Shown: positions 45,573 through 56,876, numbered from the stretch's first letter. The stretch is DNA of 64,000 nt from Anadara kagoshimensis (GCA_021292105.1 CM037869.1:36583835-36647834); one strand, 5' to 3'. The notes: a model not told the origin generated them from the sequence alone. Program-made: numbers and translations.

Positions 45573-47844
45573 TTTTTAGCTCACCTGGCTAAAACCAGCG
45601 TGAGCTTATGGTATGATGCGGCATGTGTATGTGTGTGCGTGCGTCCGTCCGTCCGTAAACTTTACTTAAACAACTTCTTCTCCTGAACCGAAAGAGCTAG
45701 GATCCCCAAACTAAATATACTTAATCAGCATGTTAAGTTTTACAAAGTTTGTGAATAGATTTGACTTTGACCTTAGTTCAAGGTCACAGTGACCTAGTAT
45801 GTAAAATGCCAAAAATGACTTCTTCTCATGAACCAAAAGGCCTATAGACATCAAACTTCATATATAGAATCAGTATGTAGACTTCTACAAAGTTTGCGAA
45901 TAGATTTGACCTTGGCCTCAGTTCAAGGTCACATTGACCTTTTATGTAAAAATGCTAAAAACGACTTCTTCTCGTGAACCAAAAGGCCTATAGACATCAA
46001 ACTTCATATATAGAATCAGTATGTAGACTTCTACAAAGTTTGCGAATAGATTTGACCTTGGCCTTAGTTCAAGGTCACATTGACCTTTTATGTAAAAATG
46101 CTAAAAACGACTTCTTCTCGTGAACCAAAAGGCCTATAGAAATCAAACTTCATACATATAATCAGTGTGTAGACTTCTACAAAGTTTGCGAATAGATTTG
46201 ACCTTGGCCTTAGTTCAAGGTCACATTGACCTTTTATGTAAAAATGCTAAAAACGACTTCTTCTCGTGAACTAAAAGGCCTATAGACATCAAACTTCATA
46301 TATAGAATCAGTATGTAGACTTCTACAAAGTTTGCGAATAGATTTGACCTTGGCCTTAGTTCAAGGTCACATTGACCTTTTATGTAAAAATGCTAAAAAT
46401 GACATCTTTTTGTGAACCAAAAGGCCTATAAATCAAACTTCATATATAGAATCAGTGTGTTGACTCCTACAAAGTTTGCGAATAGATTTGACCTTGGCCT
46501 TAGTTCAAGGTCACATTGACCTTTTATGTAAAAATGCTAAAAACGACTTCTTTCGTGAACCAAAAGGCCTATAGAATCAAACTTCATATATAGAATCAGT
46601 GTGTTGACTCCTACAAAGTTTGCGAATAGATTTGACCTTGGCCTTAGTTCAAGGTCACATTGACCTTTTATGTAAAAATGCTAAAAATGACTCTTTTTGT
46701 GAACCAAAAGGCCTATAAACATCAACTTCATATATAGAATCAGTGTGTTGACTCCTACAAAGTTTGCGAATAGATTTGACCTTGGCCTTAGTTCAAGGTC
46801 ACATTGACCTTTTATGTAAAAATGCTAAAAATGACTTCTTTTCGTGAATCAAAAGGCCTATAGACATCAAACTTCATATATAGAATCAGTGTGTTGACTC
46901 CTACAAAGTTTGCGGATAGATTTGACCTGGACCTTAGTTCAAGGTCACATTGACCTTGTATGTAAAAATGCTAAAAATGACTTCTTTTCATGAACCAAAA
47001 GGCCTATAAACATCAAACTTCATATATAGAATCAGCATGCTGCAAAGTTTGTGAATTGATTTGATCTTGACCTTAGATCAAGGTTACAGTGGTTAAAAAT
47101 GATAAAAATGACATCTTTTCATGAACCTAAAGTTCTATAGACATCAAACTTCAAATATAGAATCAGTGTGTAGACTTCTACAAATTTTGTGAATAGATTT
47201 GATCTTGACTCGCATGTCATTTGTGCAAAAAAAAAATGCTAAGAATGACTTTTTGTCATGACCCATAAGGAATATAGTCATCAAACTTCATACATAAAGT
47301 CATTGTGGTGAGTTCTGAAAAGTTACAAATAGATTTGTCCTTGGTCTTTATACAGTGGTAGAGCGTCCGCCTCGAGAGCGGGAGGTCGTGGGTTCGAACC
47401 CCGGCCGGGTCATACATAAGACTTAAAAATTTGAGATACTGCTTCCTCACCTGGCACTCGGTATTAAGAGGACAGAGTATCGACTGGTTAACCTGGTGCC
47501 AGGATAATGTGACTGGGGGAGTGGTATGCTTGTCTGTGGCATACTGACTCGGTGAGCTAGCACCTTAACAAAAAGTCGCCCTGAGTGCGCGCTAGTGCAA
47601 GGCAGACCATATAACACACTCGCACATCTCACGCATACACAAACTTGTTCTTAGATTAATCCTTAGAGATTAATAAACTTGTTCTCGTCACGAATAGCTG
47701 AAAAATTGCTGATGTGACGTTAAACAACATTACAACCAACCAACCAACCTTGGTCTTTATACATGGTCATAGTGGCAGAAAATTGCTTTGATTTTGGCTA
47801 ATGCACACCAGGTGAGCGATACAGGCCCTTTTGGGCCTCTTGTT
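45573..47844 (+). mobile_element. HINE/pearl-like element with about ten 146-bp core repeats and a SINE insertion
   Basis: 5' TTTTTAGCTCACCTGGCTAA, 3' CCAGGTGAGCGATACAGGCC and CTTTTGGGCCTCTTGTT. The phrase GAACCAAAAGGCCTATAGA recurs at about 45830, 45976, 46122, 46268, 46414, 46557, 46701, 46846 and 46992, spacing 143-146. Units contain AATAGATTTGACCTTGG and TTCAAGGTCACATTGACC. The LINE target was CACGTTGATT. The SINE at 47355-47747 lies inside. Confidence 0.92.
47355..47747 (+). mobile_element. tRNA-derived SINE (head family 1), 5' truncated
   Basis: Starts GTGGTAGAGCGTCCGCC, with B box GGGTTCGAACCCC, body ACCTGGTGCCAGGATAATGT, tail GCTGATGTGACGTTAAACAAC and a (CCAA)n end. It is flanked by a 16-bp duplication, CCTTGGTCTTTATACA (47339-47354 and 47748-47763), within a HINE. 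This dates it after that insertion. The first dozen bases of the head are lost. Confidence 0.93.
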
Positions 47845-48085
47845 GATTAATTAAATTAATTTAGACTTTAGTCATATTATTCTGTGAATCCCGGTTAACT
47901 TTATTGCGTTTATGAAACTTTCAAGGTCAATCATTTTCAGTCAGTTTTGAATAATTACTGAACGTTTAATTTTTCTGGCTTTGAGTTCCATACAAAATTG
48001 AAAAATGAGTTGTGGAGATACTTTATGGTCTTTTCAGGAGGATTAGGGAGAGACAAAAATAAATAATTAAGTTTAGATATTACAA
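47845..48085 (-). pseudogene. LINE segment, ORF2 thumb region
   Basis: Minus-strand frame LNYLFLSLPNPPEKTIKYL, FFNFVWNSKPEKLN and MIDLESFINAIKLTGIHRI. These correspond to the conserved LP-x-P and NGGLK-type blocks after the RT catalytic core. At least two stops are seen. Confidence 0.85.
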
Positions 48086-48466
48086 TTGTTGTAATTGTTG
48101 TAATGGTGCTTAACGTCGCATCAGCAATTTTTCAGCTATTCGCGACGAAATCTATTTTTTTTAATCTCAAGGATTAATCTATACACAAGTTCATGAGGTG
48201 CGTGAGTTGTGCAGTATTTGTGATCTGCTTTGTACTAGAGTGCACTGATGGCGACCTTTAGAGTGCTAGCACACTGGTAAACAATGTCGCAGATTAACAT
48301 TGCACACCACTCGGTCACATTATACTGACACCGAGCCAACCAGTAAGGGCCAACGGCAAGGAAAATTCACTTTCTCACATGTGGCCCGACCGGGGATCGA
48401 ACCCACAGCGGTGAGAGACCTTGGATTTGAAGGCCAACACCTTAACCACTCGGCCACCGCGGCCCC
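48086..48466 (-). mobile_element. tRNA-derived SINE with a different (Ser/Leu-like) tRNA head
   Basis: On the minus strand it starts GGGGCCGCGGTGGCCGAGTG, with the long GTTAAGG A-box form typical of class II tRNAs and B box GGGTTCGATCCCC. The body and tail (GATTAATCCTTGAGATTAA, GAATAGCTGAAAAATTGCTG, ATGCGACGTTAA) match the head-family-1 SINEs. It is flanked by AGATATTACAA (48075-48085 and 48467-48477), inserted in the LINE. Confidence 0.92.
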
Positions 48467-49292
48467 AGATATTACAAGTGTTTTTATAATCGTTATTCTT
48501 CCAAGTGGTGTAAGATTCATAGAAGACCAAAGTTTCAGTATTAATTTTATTTCCTTAATTCTTTTGTCATAATTCAAATCTATTATTTTGAATAAATTTA
48601 TTGAAAAATTTATACCTAACAAAGAAAAAATTTTGCATTACATTCAAATTTATACCTATGATTAAAAGTTTCTCCACAAAACTTTTTACAACCTATCCAA
48701 ACAGATTTACATTTAGATTCATTGATATTTAGACCAGATATTTTTGCAAAATAGTCAAAAAACTTTTAAAGTTTCTTATAAAGAAGAATTTGATCCGTCT
48801 AAAATAAAAATGGTACATCATCTGCAAATTGAGATATTTTGTGTTCTTCGGTACTGATTGTGATTCCCTTAATACTCTTATTATTTTCGACTAGGATATA
48901 TAATATTTCTGCACATAGTAAAAGGATATAGCTTGAAATTGGATCTCCTTGTCTAACCCCTCGTGATATTGAAAAAAAAATCAGATAAATAATTATTCTG
49001 TGTTACTGCTGCAGTGATATTTGTGTAGAAAACTTTAATCTGTTTTTTTACTTTCTCCAAAATTAAAGAAATTTAAAACTTCAAATAAAAACGGCCAGGC
49101 TACACTATCATATGCTTTTTGAAAATCGATCAGAAACAACATTCCAGGGAGATTTTTCCGTTTTGTAAATTCCATGATATTGTATATTAATATTTTCTCC
49201 AATATATCGCCCGCTTATAAATCTGGTTTGGTTTTCTGAAATTACGTTACTTAGGACCAGTTTTAATCTATTAGCTATACAGCCAGATGCTA
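48467..49292 (-). pseudogene. LINE segment: reverse transcriptase catalytic core
   Basis: Minus-strand frames, broken by stops and shifts, show VLSNVISENQTRFISGRYIG, then LIDFQKAYDSVAW (first catalytic Asp), a GVRQGDPIS-like block and ISQFADD (catalytic pair), then LLGINFSINLFKI and SSMNLTPLGRITIIKTLVIS. FADD and the thumb motifs are those of the L1/Tx1 group. The protein is inactive as it stands. Confidence 0.9.
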
Positions 49293-49999
49293 TTTTTAGC
49301 TCACCTGAGCACAAAGTGCTCAAGTGAGCTATTGTGATCAGTCTTTGTCGTCCGTCGTGCGTCAACTTTTGCTTGTTAACACTCTAGTGGCCACAATTTT
49401 TATCCAATCTACCTCAAACTTGCCCTAAGGCATCTTCTTGACAAAAGCCAGCTCAAGTTCGTATATGGGTCATGTCGGGTCAATAAGTAGGTCACAAGGT
49501 CAAATCATAGGAAAGCATTGTTAACACTCTTGAAGCCCAATTTTAGTCCAATCTTCATCAAACTTGCTCAGAATGATCCTCTTGACAAAAGCTAGCTGTA
49601 GTTCGTATATTTGCCATGTTGGGTCAATAAGTAGGTCAGGAGGTCAAATCTTAGAAAAACCTTGTTAACACTATGGAAGCCCCAATTTTAGTCCAGTCTT
49701 CATCAAACTTGCTCAGAATGACCCTCTTGACAAAAGCTAGGTCAAGTTCATATATCGGCCATGTTGGGTCAATAAGTAGGTCACGAGGTCAAATCTTAGA
49801 AAAACCTTGTTAACACTATGGAAGCCCCAATTTTAGTCCAGTCTTCATCAAACTTGCTCAGAATGATCCTCTTGACAAGAGCTAGCTCCATTTCGTATAT
49901 GGGCCATATTGGATCAATAAGTAGATCACTTAGTCATCATACCAGACCTCCTTACAAATTATTCTCAGGTGAGCGCCAGGGCCTTCATGGCCCTCTTGT
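49293..49999 (+). mobile_element. HINE/pearl-like element inserted in the RT domain
   Basis: 5' TTTTTAGCTCACCTGAGCAC, core of CTTGACAAAAGCTAGC and CCTTGTTAACACTATGGAAG units (about 146 bp), 3' CTCAGGTGAGCGCCAGGGCC and CATGGCCCTCTTGT. It sits between codons of NVEY|KIASGC of the LINE; removing it leaves the frame intact with the T-run of the target. Confidence 0.9.
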
Positions 50000-51491
50000 A
50001 TATTCCACGTTTAAGAGAGATATGGGCCTCCAGTTATTTAAAAATTGTCTATCTTTATCCCCCTTTGGTATACATGTTATAATCCCTGCTCTTTGAGTTA
50101 TAGATAAATGACCCAATGAATACCCGTAATTTATTGAACGTATAATAAAGTCCCCTAAATCTTTCCAAAATACTTCAAAAAATTCAGTTGTAAACCCATC
50201 AGACCCTGAACATTTATAATTTTTCATATGTTTTAACGTCTTCAGAGCCTCACTATAAGTAATTTCTCCTTCTATATACTTTGCCTCCTTGTCTGATACT
50301 TTAGGTTTGTTAAAACTTTTAAAATGTTCTTCAAGATTTATTGGTTCTACTGGTTTTTCAGAATATAAACTTTTATAAAACAATTTTACTTCTTCAAGGA
50401 TTTCTTTTTGATCATTTAGTTCCGTGCCATCTGTCTTTTTTATTTTAGTTATTGTTTTTGATATATAATTTTTATTTTCAAGATTACAAAAAAGTGAGAC
50501 GGTTTTTCTCCCTCTAAAATCCATTGTGCTCTTGACCTTACTAGATGACCTTTAAGTTTTTCTTTCCTTATGTTTTCTAAGTCAGATTTCTTTTTTTTTC
50601 GATAATGTTGTAGTTTTTTTTAATGTTATCAATATCTGTCTCAAATTTATTTATGTTGTCTAATAATTGTTTTTCCTTTTTATCTATTTGTTTTTTTTCT
50701 ATAACCACTGTAAGAAATTGTTTGCCCCCTAATTTCCATAAGTAAGGTTTCTAAAAATAGTTGATCTGAAATTGTAAATTGAATTGATTTATTATCAATG
50801 GCATCTATGTTTTTCAAGTTATAAATTGGCACGCTATATTGGAGTTTAACTGTTGAAATGGTATTTTTAATTTTTTCTAAATATTTTTTATCTTCAAGTA
50901 AATGTTATTAATTTCCATAAGCCTCTGCCTACAGAAAACTCGTTTAATTTCATTGATAATATTACCATTGATTGAATGGTCTGATCTATAACTAGGGTCA
51001 ATGTCTATTTTTGAAATTCTGTTGATTAGGGAGCTGCTTATTTAAAAGAAGTCTAATCTAGCTTGTTTAAAAGGGTTTTTTCTGCGCCATGTATATCTCC
51101 GTAAATTTGGGTACAAGTATCTGAACGGGTCTACTATACTAGTCTCATCTATTATTTCTAATAATTTATCTCTTGCTTTTGGGTTATTTATGTTTTTATA
51201 GTTATTAGTGTCCAATTCTGGTTTAAAAAACAAGATTAAAATCACCGCATATTATAATATTTTTGTTATCAAACTTATTACATACAATTTCTTTAGGTTT
51301 GCTATAAAAAGAAGGGCTATTAGTATTTGGGCCATATATTGTTTTTAACGTAAATGAGTGTTTTTCTACTGTTATATTTAGAGTTAGAAAGTTGACATCC
51401 TCTTGTTTACATTGTGAATTTATTTTGTACTCAAAATTATCTTTAAATAGTATACATACTCCTCTAGCAGCAGTATTATATGAACATGATA
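50000..51491 (-). pseudogene. LINE segment: AP-endonuclease domain and N-terminal half of RT
   Basis: From high to low coordinates on the minus strand: KTIYGPN, then IIICGDFNLVF with the catalytic Asp/Asn (near 51250), a frameshift, RRYTWRRKNPFKQARLDFF (51042-51110) and YRSDHS with the final catalytic Asp-His (near 50975). Next come a linker, QWILEGEKPSHFF and the 180-codon frame 49985-50524 with CSGSDGFTTEFFEVFWKDLG and IPKGDKDRQFLNNWRPISLL. The order endonuclease then RT fits an APE-type LINE. Frameshifts and stops show it is dead. Confidence 0.9.
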
Positions 51492-52117
51492 CTACTTTAC
51501 CACCCTTTGGGCTGAAATAAAATTTTCATCATTTGGACCAAAATGTACGTCTTGTAAACAGTAAATATTAGTATCTTTAGCATTAAGAGAATTAAAAAGA
51601 TCTCTTCCATATGTCCATATTTTGAATCTTTTAAAACCGAGTTTCTCTCCTTTAGGATTCCACCGTGACACAATTACAAGGAAATTTCCTATTTCTTTAT
51701 CCAGTAGCATGTTTAGAATTTTCTTACCAGCTCCATATTCGCTGTCATCGTCAATTGAATCTTTTAAATACCCATGTCTATCCAGAAAGGTGCATGCTAA
51801 TACATTGTGGTTGGCTTCAATGATATGGGGTTCCTTAATAATCTGGAGTGCGGCTTCTCTAGCTTCCGCTATGCTTTTTACTCTTACTGCATGTGATTGG
51901 AACCTATTTTCTCCTACTGTTGTAACATAACTGTGTTTAATATTATATTTTAGGTATCGATTAGTTCTCCTTGTGCACGTCTCGGTCCGGAAATATAAGT
52001 TTGTCACCACTTACTTTAGTATTAACCCCACCTTCTCTATACTGATCCCTGAGGTAAAAAGCTCTTTTGTGTTTTTTGCGTTGGGCTTCTGGGTAGTGAC
52101 TGTAAACCCTTATACCG
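51492..52117 (-). pseudogene. LINE ORF1 C-terminus with an IMPACT/UPF0029-like domain, running into the endonuclease
   Basis: Next to the HINE the frame reads GIRVYSHYPEAQRKKHKR and DKLIFPDRDVH, the C-terminal part of a Tx1/L1-like ORF1, with a stop near 51958. A shifted frame (51492-52010, 172 codons) reads SHAVRVKSIAEAREAALQI, EANHNVLACTF, DDDSEYGAGKKIL (87-99) and LVIVSRWNPKGEKLGFKRF (111-129). The DD-x-E..G.G, V-V-SRW and LG-x-x-RFK blocks are the signature of the IMPACT N-terminal (UPF0029/YigZ) fold. From residue 149 it reads IYCLQDVHFGPNDENFI, the start of the endonuclease. Either the ORF1 domain is fused to ORF2 or a deletion joined them; about 20 early endonuclease residues are missing. 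Confidence 0.75.
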
Positions 52118-52174
52118 TTTTTAGCTCCCCTGGCCTAAAGGCCATGTGAGCTTTTGCCATCACTCAGCGTCCAT

Positions 52175-52205
<31 letters not shown>

Positions 52206-53887
52206 CAGTCAGTCAGTCAGTCTGTCCGTCTGTAAACTTTTCACATTTTGGCTATCTCCTCTGAAACCCCTGAACCAATTTTAACCAAACTTTACAGGAA
52301 TGTTGTATAGAAGGTCCTTTACATAGATTGCCAAAATTTTTCTGATCTGCCAAAAAACATGGCTGCCAGCGCAGAAGATAGTTTAACATTGGACCCTATG
52401 GGAAAAACGAATTTTTGGCTATCTTCTCAGAAATGACTGAAGCGAATATAACCAAACTTTACAGAAATGATGTATAGAAGGTCCTTTTCTTTGATTGCCA
52501 AAATTTTTTTGATCCGCCAAAAAACATGGCTGCCAGCGCAGAAGATAGTTTAACATTGGACCCTATGGGAAAAGCATATATATGCTATCTCCTCTGAAGC
52601 TAGTGAAGCATATTGAACCAAACTTTACAGGAATGATGTATAGAAGGTCCTTTACATAGATTGCCAAAATTTTTCTGATTGGCCAAAAAACATAACTGCC
52701 AGCGCAGAAGATAGTTTAACATTGGAACCTATGGGAAAAATGAATTTTTGGCTATCTTCTCAGAAATGACTAAAGAGAATTTAACCAAACTTTACAGAAA
52801 TGATGTATAGAAGGTCCTTTACTTTGATTGCCGAAATTTTTCTGATCTGCCAAAAAACATGGCCGCCAGGGCAGAAGATAGTTTAACATTGGATCCTATG
52901 GGAAAAGCATATATATGCTATCTCCTCTGAAGCTAGTGAAGCAAATTGAACCAAACTTTACAGGAATGATGTATAGAACGTTCTTTACTTTGATTGCCAA
53001 AATTTTTCTGATCTGCCTAAAAACATGGCTGCCAGCGCAGAAGATAGTTTAACATTGGACCCTATGGGAAAAACGAATTTTTGGCTATCTTCTCAGAAAT
53101 GACTGAAGCAAATTTAACCAAACTTTACAGAAATGATGTATAGAAGGTCCTTTACTTTGATTGCCGAAATTTTTCTGATCTACCAAAAAACATGGCTGCC
53201 AGCGCAGAAGATAGTTTAACATTGGACCCTATGGGAAAGGCATATATATGCTATCTCCTCTGAAGCTAGTGAAGCAAATTGAACCAAACTTTACAGGAAT
53301 GATGTATAGAAGGTCCTTTACATAGATTGCCAAAATTTTTCTGATTGGCCAAAAAACATGGCTGCCAGCACAGAAGATAGTTTAACATTGGACCCTATGG
53401 GAAAAATGAATTTTTGGCTATCTTCTCAGAAATGACTGAAGCGAATTTAACCAAACTTACAGAAATGATGTATAGAAGGTCCTTAACTTTGATTGCCGAA
53501 ATTTTTCTGATCTGCCAAAAAACATGGCCGCCAGGGCAGAAGATAGTTTAACATTGGACCCTATGGGAAAAGCATATATATGCTACCTCCTCTGAAGTGA
53601 GTGAAGCAAATTGAACCAAACTTTACAAAAATGATGAATGAAATAAATTCAACAAGATTGCCTCCTTACCTCCACTAAACACATGACCACCAACATAGAT
53701 AAAAAAACACATTTCAACCATCTCTTGAAACTACTGAAGCAATTCATCCATTCTATACAATAATTATATATATAAAACCCTTTACTACAATACAGCCAAA
53801 GATGTACCATTGTGGTTAATGAAATGTGTATATCCTTCCTCTTGTTTAATCTATCAAAAAGCTTTCTTTTGCATTTAAAATGATGCA

Positions 53888-54469
53888 TTTTGCAAGTTTA
53901 AACACAAAATAAAACTTGTCAGTAGCACTACCAGAGAAAAAGCTACATTCCATTTGATATGTCGATCACAGTGATTTTTCTTGGAAAGTCTAGCTGAACT
54001 AACATTGACCAAATTTTTTTATCAACAAAAAATATAACTTCCAGTGGGGTACATAGTCAGTCAAAAGCTGATCATAGTCGATCGATCAAAAGCTCATCAG
54101 AACTTTGTTTTAATTTATCTATGTAAATGGCCTCTAAATAAAACTTATTTATTTATTTATAGTTGAACATGGGACCAAATGCAAAAAAAAACCCCAAAAA
54201 ACTGCAATCTGATTAAAATAAGATCTCTCACTTGCTGCCCTTTTCTGATATAGTTGCTTCATGAGAGAGTTAAGGGTCATATGTGAATGACCTTATGGTA
54301 ATTAACTAAAACTGACCATTCAAATTGCACGTTTCATTTACAAAAAAGGCATAACACTTTCAAAATCTTGGAAACTGAAATTTCATTGGACAATAAATGT
54401 TGCAACAATAGGTCATTCACATATGCCCCTAAACGGTGTTTCCTTAGATCTCCAACCACGCCTATATCA
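53888..54469 (+). mobile_element. Unique 3' body of the outer 166-bp HINE
   Basis: Non-tandem part of the outer element. Its segment CACTTTCAAAATCTTGG ... CAATAAATGTTGCAAC (54356-54410) is the inverted counterpart of 54725-54785 in the nested element. No protein frame. Confidence 0.7.
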
Positions 54470-56354
54470 ACCAGAGGCTCAGTGTGGCTGAGCCTGTATC
54501 GCTCACCTGACTAAAATGCTTTTAAAGCAAATTTGTATTCCAGTGATGAAAAAATGTTTATATCAGACAGAATGGCTAAGGAAATCACTGTAGAACTATA
54601 TGTACCATTCACAGTTTTTTCAATCTGATTAAAATCACATCTCTCACTTGCTCCCCCATTTTTGATATAGGCGCGGAGTGGGAGATCTGAGGAAACACCG
54701 TTTAGGGGCATATGTGAATGAGCCATTGTTGTAACATTTATTGTCCAATGAAATTTCAGCTTCCGAGATTTTGAAAGTGTTTTGCCTTTATTGTATATGA
54801 AACGGGCAATTTGAATTTGTCAATCTAAGTAAAGGACCTTCCATACATCATTCCCATAAAGTTTGGTTTAATTTGCTTCAGTAGCTTTAGAGGAAATAGC
54901 AAATATATGCTAGTCCCATAGAGTTAAACTATGTTCTGTGCTGGCAGCCATCTTTTTTGGCGGATCAAAAAAATGTCCACAATCTAAGTAAAGAACCATC
55001 CATACATCAGTTCCTTTAAAGTTTGATTCAATTTGCTTTAGTAGCTTCAAAAGAAATAGCAAATATATGCTTTTCCCAAAGGGTCCAATGTGAAACAATG
55101 TTCTCCACTGGCAGCCATGTTTTATGGCAGATCAGGGAAATTTTGGCAATCTATGTAAAGGACCTTCTATACATCATTCCTGTAAAGTTTGGTTCAATTT
55201 GCTTTAGTCATTTCTGTGGACATAGTCAAAAATGCGTTTTTCCCATAGGGTCCAATGTTAAACTATCTTCTGCCCTGGCGGCCATGTTTTTCGGCGGATT
55301 AGAAAAATTTTGGCAATCTAAGTAAAGGACCTTCTATACATCATTCCTGTAAAGTTTGGTTAAATTCGCTTTAGTCATTTCTGAGGAGATAACCAAAATG
55401 CGTTTTTCCCATAGGGTCCCATGTTAAACTACCTTTTGCTCTGGCAGCCATGTTTTTTGGCCAATCAGAAAAATTTTGGCAATCTATGTAAAGGACCTCC
55501 AATACATTATTCCTCTAAAGTTTGATTAAGTTTGCTTCAATAGTTTCAGAGGAGATAGCCAAAATGTGTTTTTCCCATAGGGTCCAATGTTAAACTATGT
55601 TCCCCGCTGGCAGCCATATTTTTAGGCGGATCAGAAAAATTTCGGCAATCTTTGCAAAAGACCTTCCATACATTATTCCTGTAAAGTTTAATTGAATTCG
55701 CTTCAGTCGTTTCAGAGGAGATAGCCAAAATGTGCATTTTCCCATAGGGCCCAATGTTAAACTTTGTTTGGCCCTGGCGGCCATTTTTTTTGGCGGATCA
55801 GAAAAATTTGGGCAATCTTAGTAAATGACCTTGCATACATTATTCCTGTAAAGTTTGGTTCAAATTGGCTCAGCGGTTTCAAAGAAGATAGCAAATATAT
55901 GCTTTTCCCATAGGGTCCAATGTTAAACTATCTTCTGCGCTAGCGGCCATGTTTTTTGACGGATCAGAAAAATTTTGGCAATCTAAATATAGGACCTTCC
56001 TTACACCATTCCTGTAAAGTTTGGTTGAATTTGCTTCAGTCATTTCTGAGGAAATAGTCAAAAATGCATTTTTCTCATAGGGTCCAATGTTAAACTATCT
56101 TCTGCGCTGGCAGCCATGTTTTTTGGCGGATCAAAAACATTTCGGCAATCTAAGTAAAGGACCTTCCATACATCATTCCTGTAAAGTTTGGTTAAAATTG
56201 GTTCAGGGGTTTCAGAGGAGATAGCCAAAATGTGAAAAGTTTACAGACGGACTGACGGACTGACAGACTGACGGACTGACGGACGGACTGACGGACGACG
56301 GACGCCGAGTGATGGCAAAAGCTCACATGGCCTTTAGGCCAGGTGAGCTAAAAA
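54469..56354 (-). mobile_element. Nested minus-strand HINE of the same family
   Basis: Reading on the minus strand it starts TTTTAGCTCACCTGGCCTAA (56354 downwards), has a (GACT)n run at about 56245-56290 on the plus strand, 166-bp cores and ends with the GAGCCTGTATCGCTCACCTG complement at 54480-54515. It interrupts the outer copy at TATATCAA|AAATGGGGG. It is the only copy in the window in minus orientation. Confidence 0.88.
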
Positions 56355-56548
56355 TGGGGGAGCAAGTGAGAGATGTGATTTCAATCAGATTGAAAAAACT
56401 GATTAGTACATATAGTTCTACAGTGATTTCCTTAGCCATTCTGTATAATATGAAAAGTGCATTTGTTCATCACTGGAATACAAATTTGCTTTAAAAGCAT
56501 TTCAGTCAGGTGAGCGATACAGGCTCAGCTGCACTGAGCCTCTGGTTT

Positions 56549-56876
56549 AGTTTTTTGGCATTATCTAACACTAACACTTTTTGTGAATAATTGGTACAAC
56601 GGCCCACTATAGATCTTGGGTAAGTGTCGTTTGTGCTCGTTTTACTTCTGATACGATGGATTCTGTCAAACTTGACACAAAGTTGCTTAATTAGGACTGG
56701 TTACTTCTTAAAAAAAAATTTCTCCAAAAAAAGTGGGTGATTTTGGCTGTTAGGATTGTGAACCTAGCCTTTGAATGTAAAGAGATTGCTGAAAAAGTCA
56801 TACCTACATGTAAGATAGGTTATATCCATAAATATACATGCACATTAAGGTAGACTACTAAACTTATGGCAACATA
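56549..56876 (-). pseudogene. LINE segment: ORF1 RRM-like region
   Basis: The minus-strand frame reads LIKQLCVKFDRIHRIRSK, then RSIVGRCTNYSQKVLVLDNA ending KKL, which is continued by GIRVYSHYPEAQ across the HINE insertion. The phrase F-D-R-x-H-R followed by P-x-x-IV-x-x-x-x-x-Y is the RRM-type nucleic-acid-binding block of L1/Tx1 ORF1. A stop lies upstream (about 56700). Confidence 0.7.

Larger units (their letters stand above)
52118..56548 (+). mobile_element. HINE/pearl-like element (166-bp core), split by an inverted copy of itself
   Basis: 5' TTTTTAGCTCCCCTGGCC, a (CAGT)n run at 52183-52222, then core units in which CATGGCTGCCAGCGCAGAAG or variants recur at 52359, 52525, 52691, 52858, 53024, 53191, 53357 and 53523 (period 166-167). 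A unique part follows to 54470. It resumes at about 56355 (GGGGGAGCAAGTGAGAGATG) and ends CAGTCAGGTGAGCGATACAG, CTGAGCCTCTGGTTT at 56548. The LINE target was CCGTTTAG. Confidence 0.9.

Noticed and set aside
51622-51930. 102-codon plus-strand frame
   Set aside because: It is antisense to the IMPACT-like LINE frame, whose motifs are clear on the minus strand.
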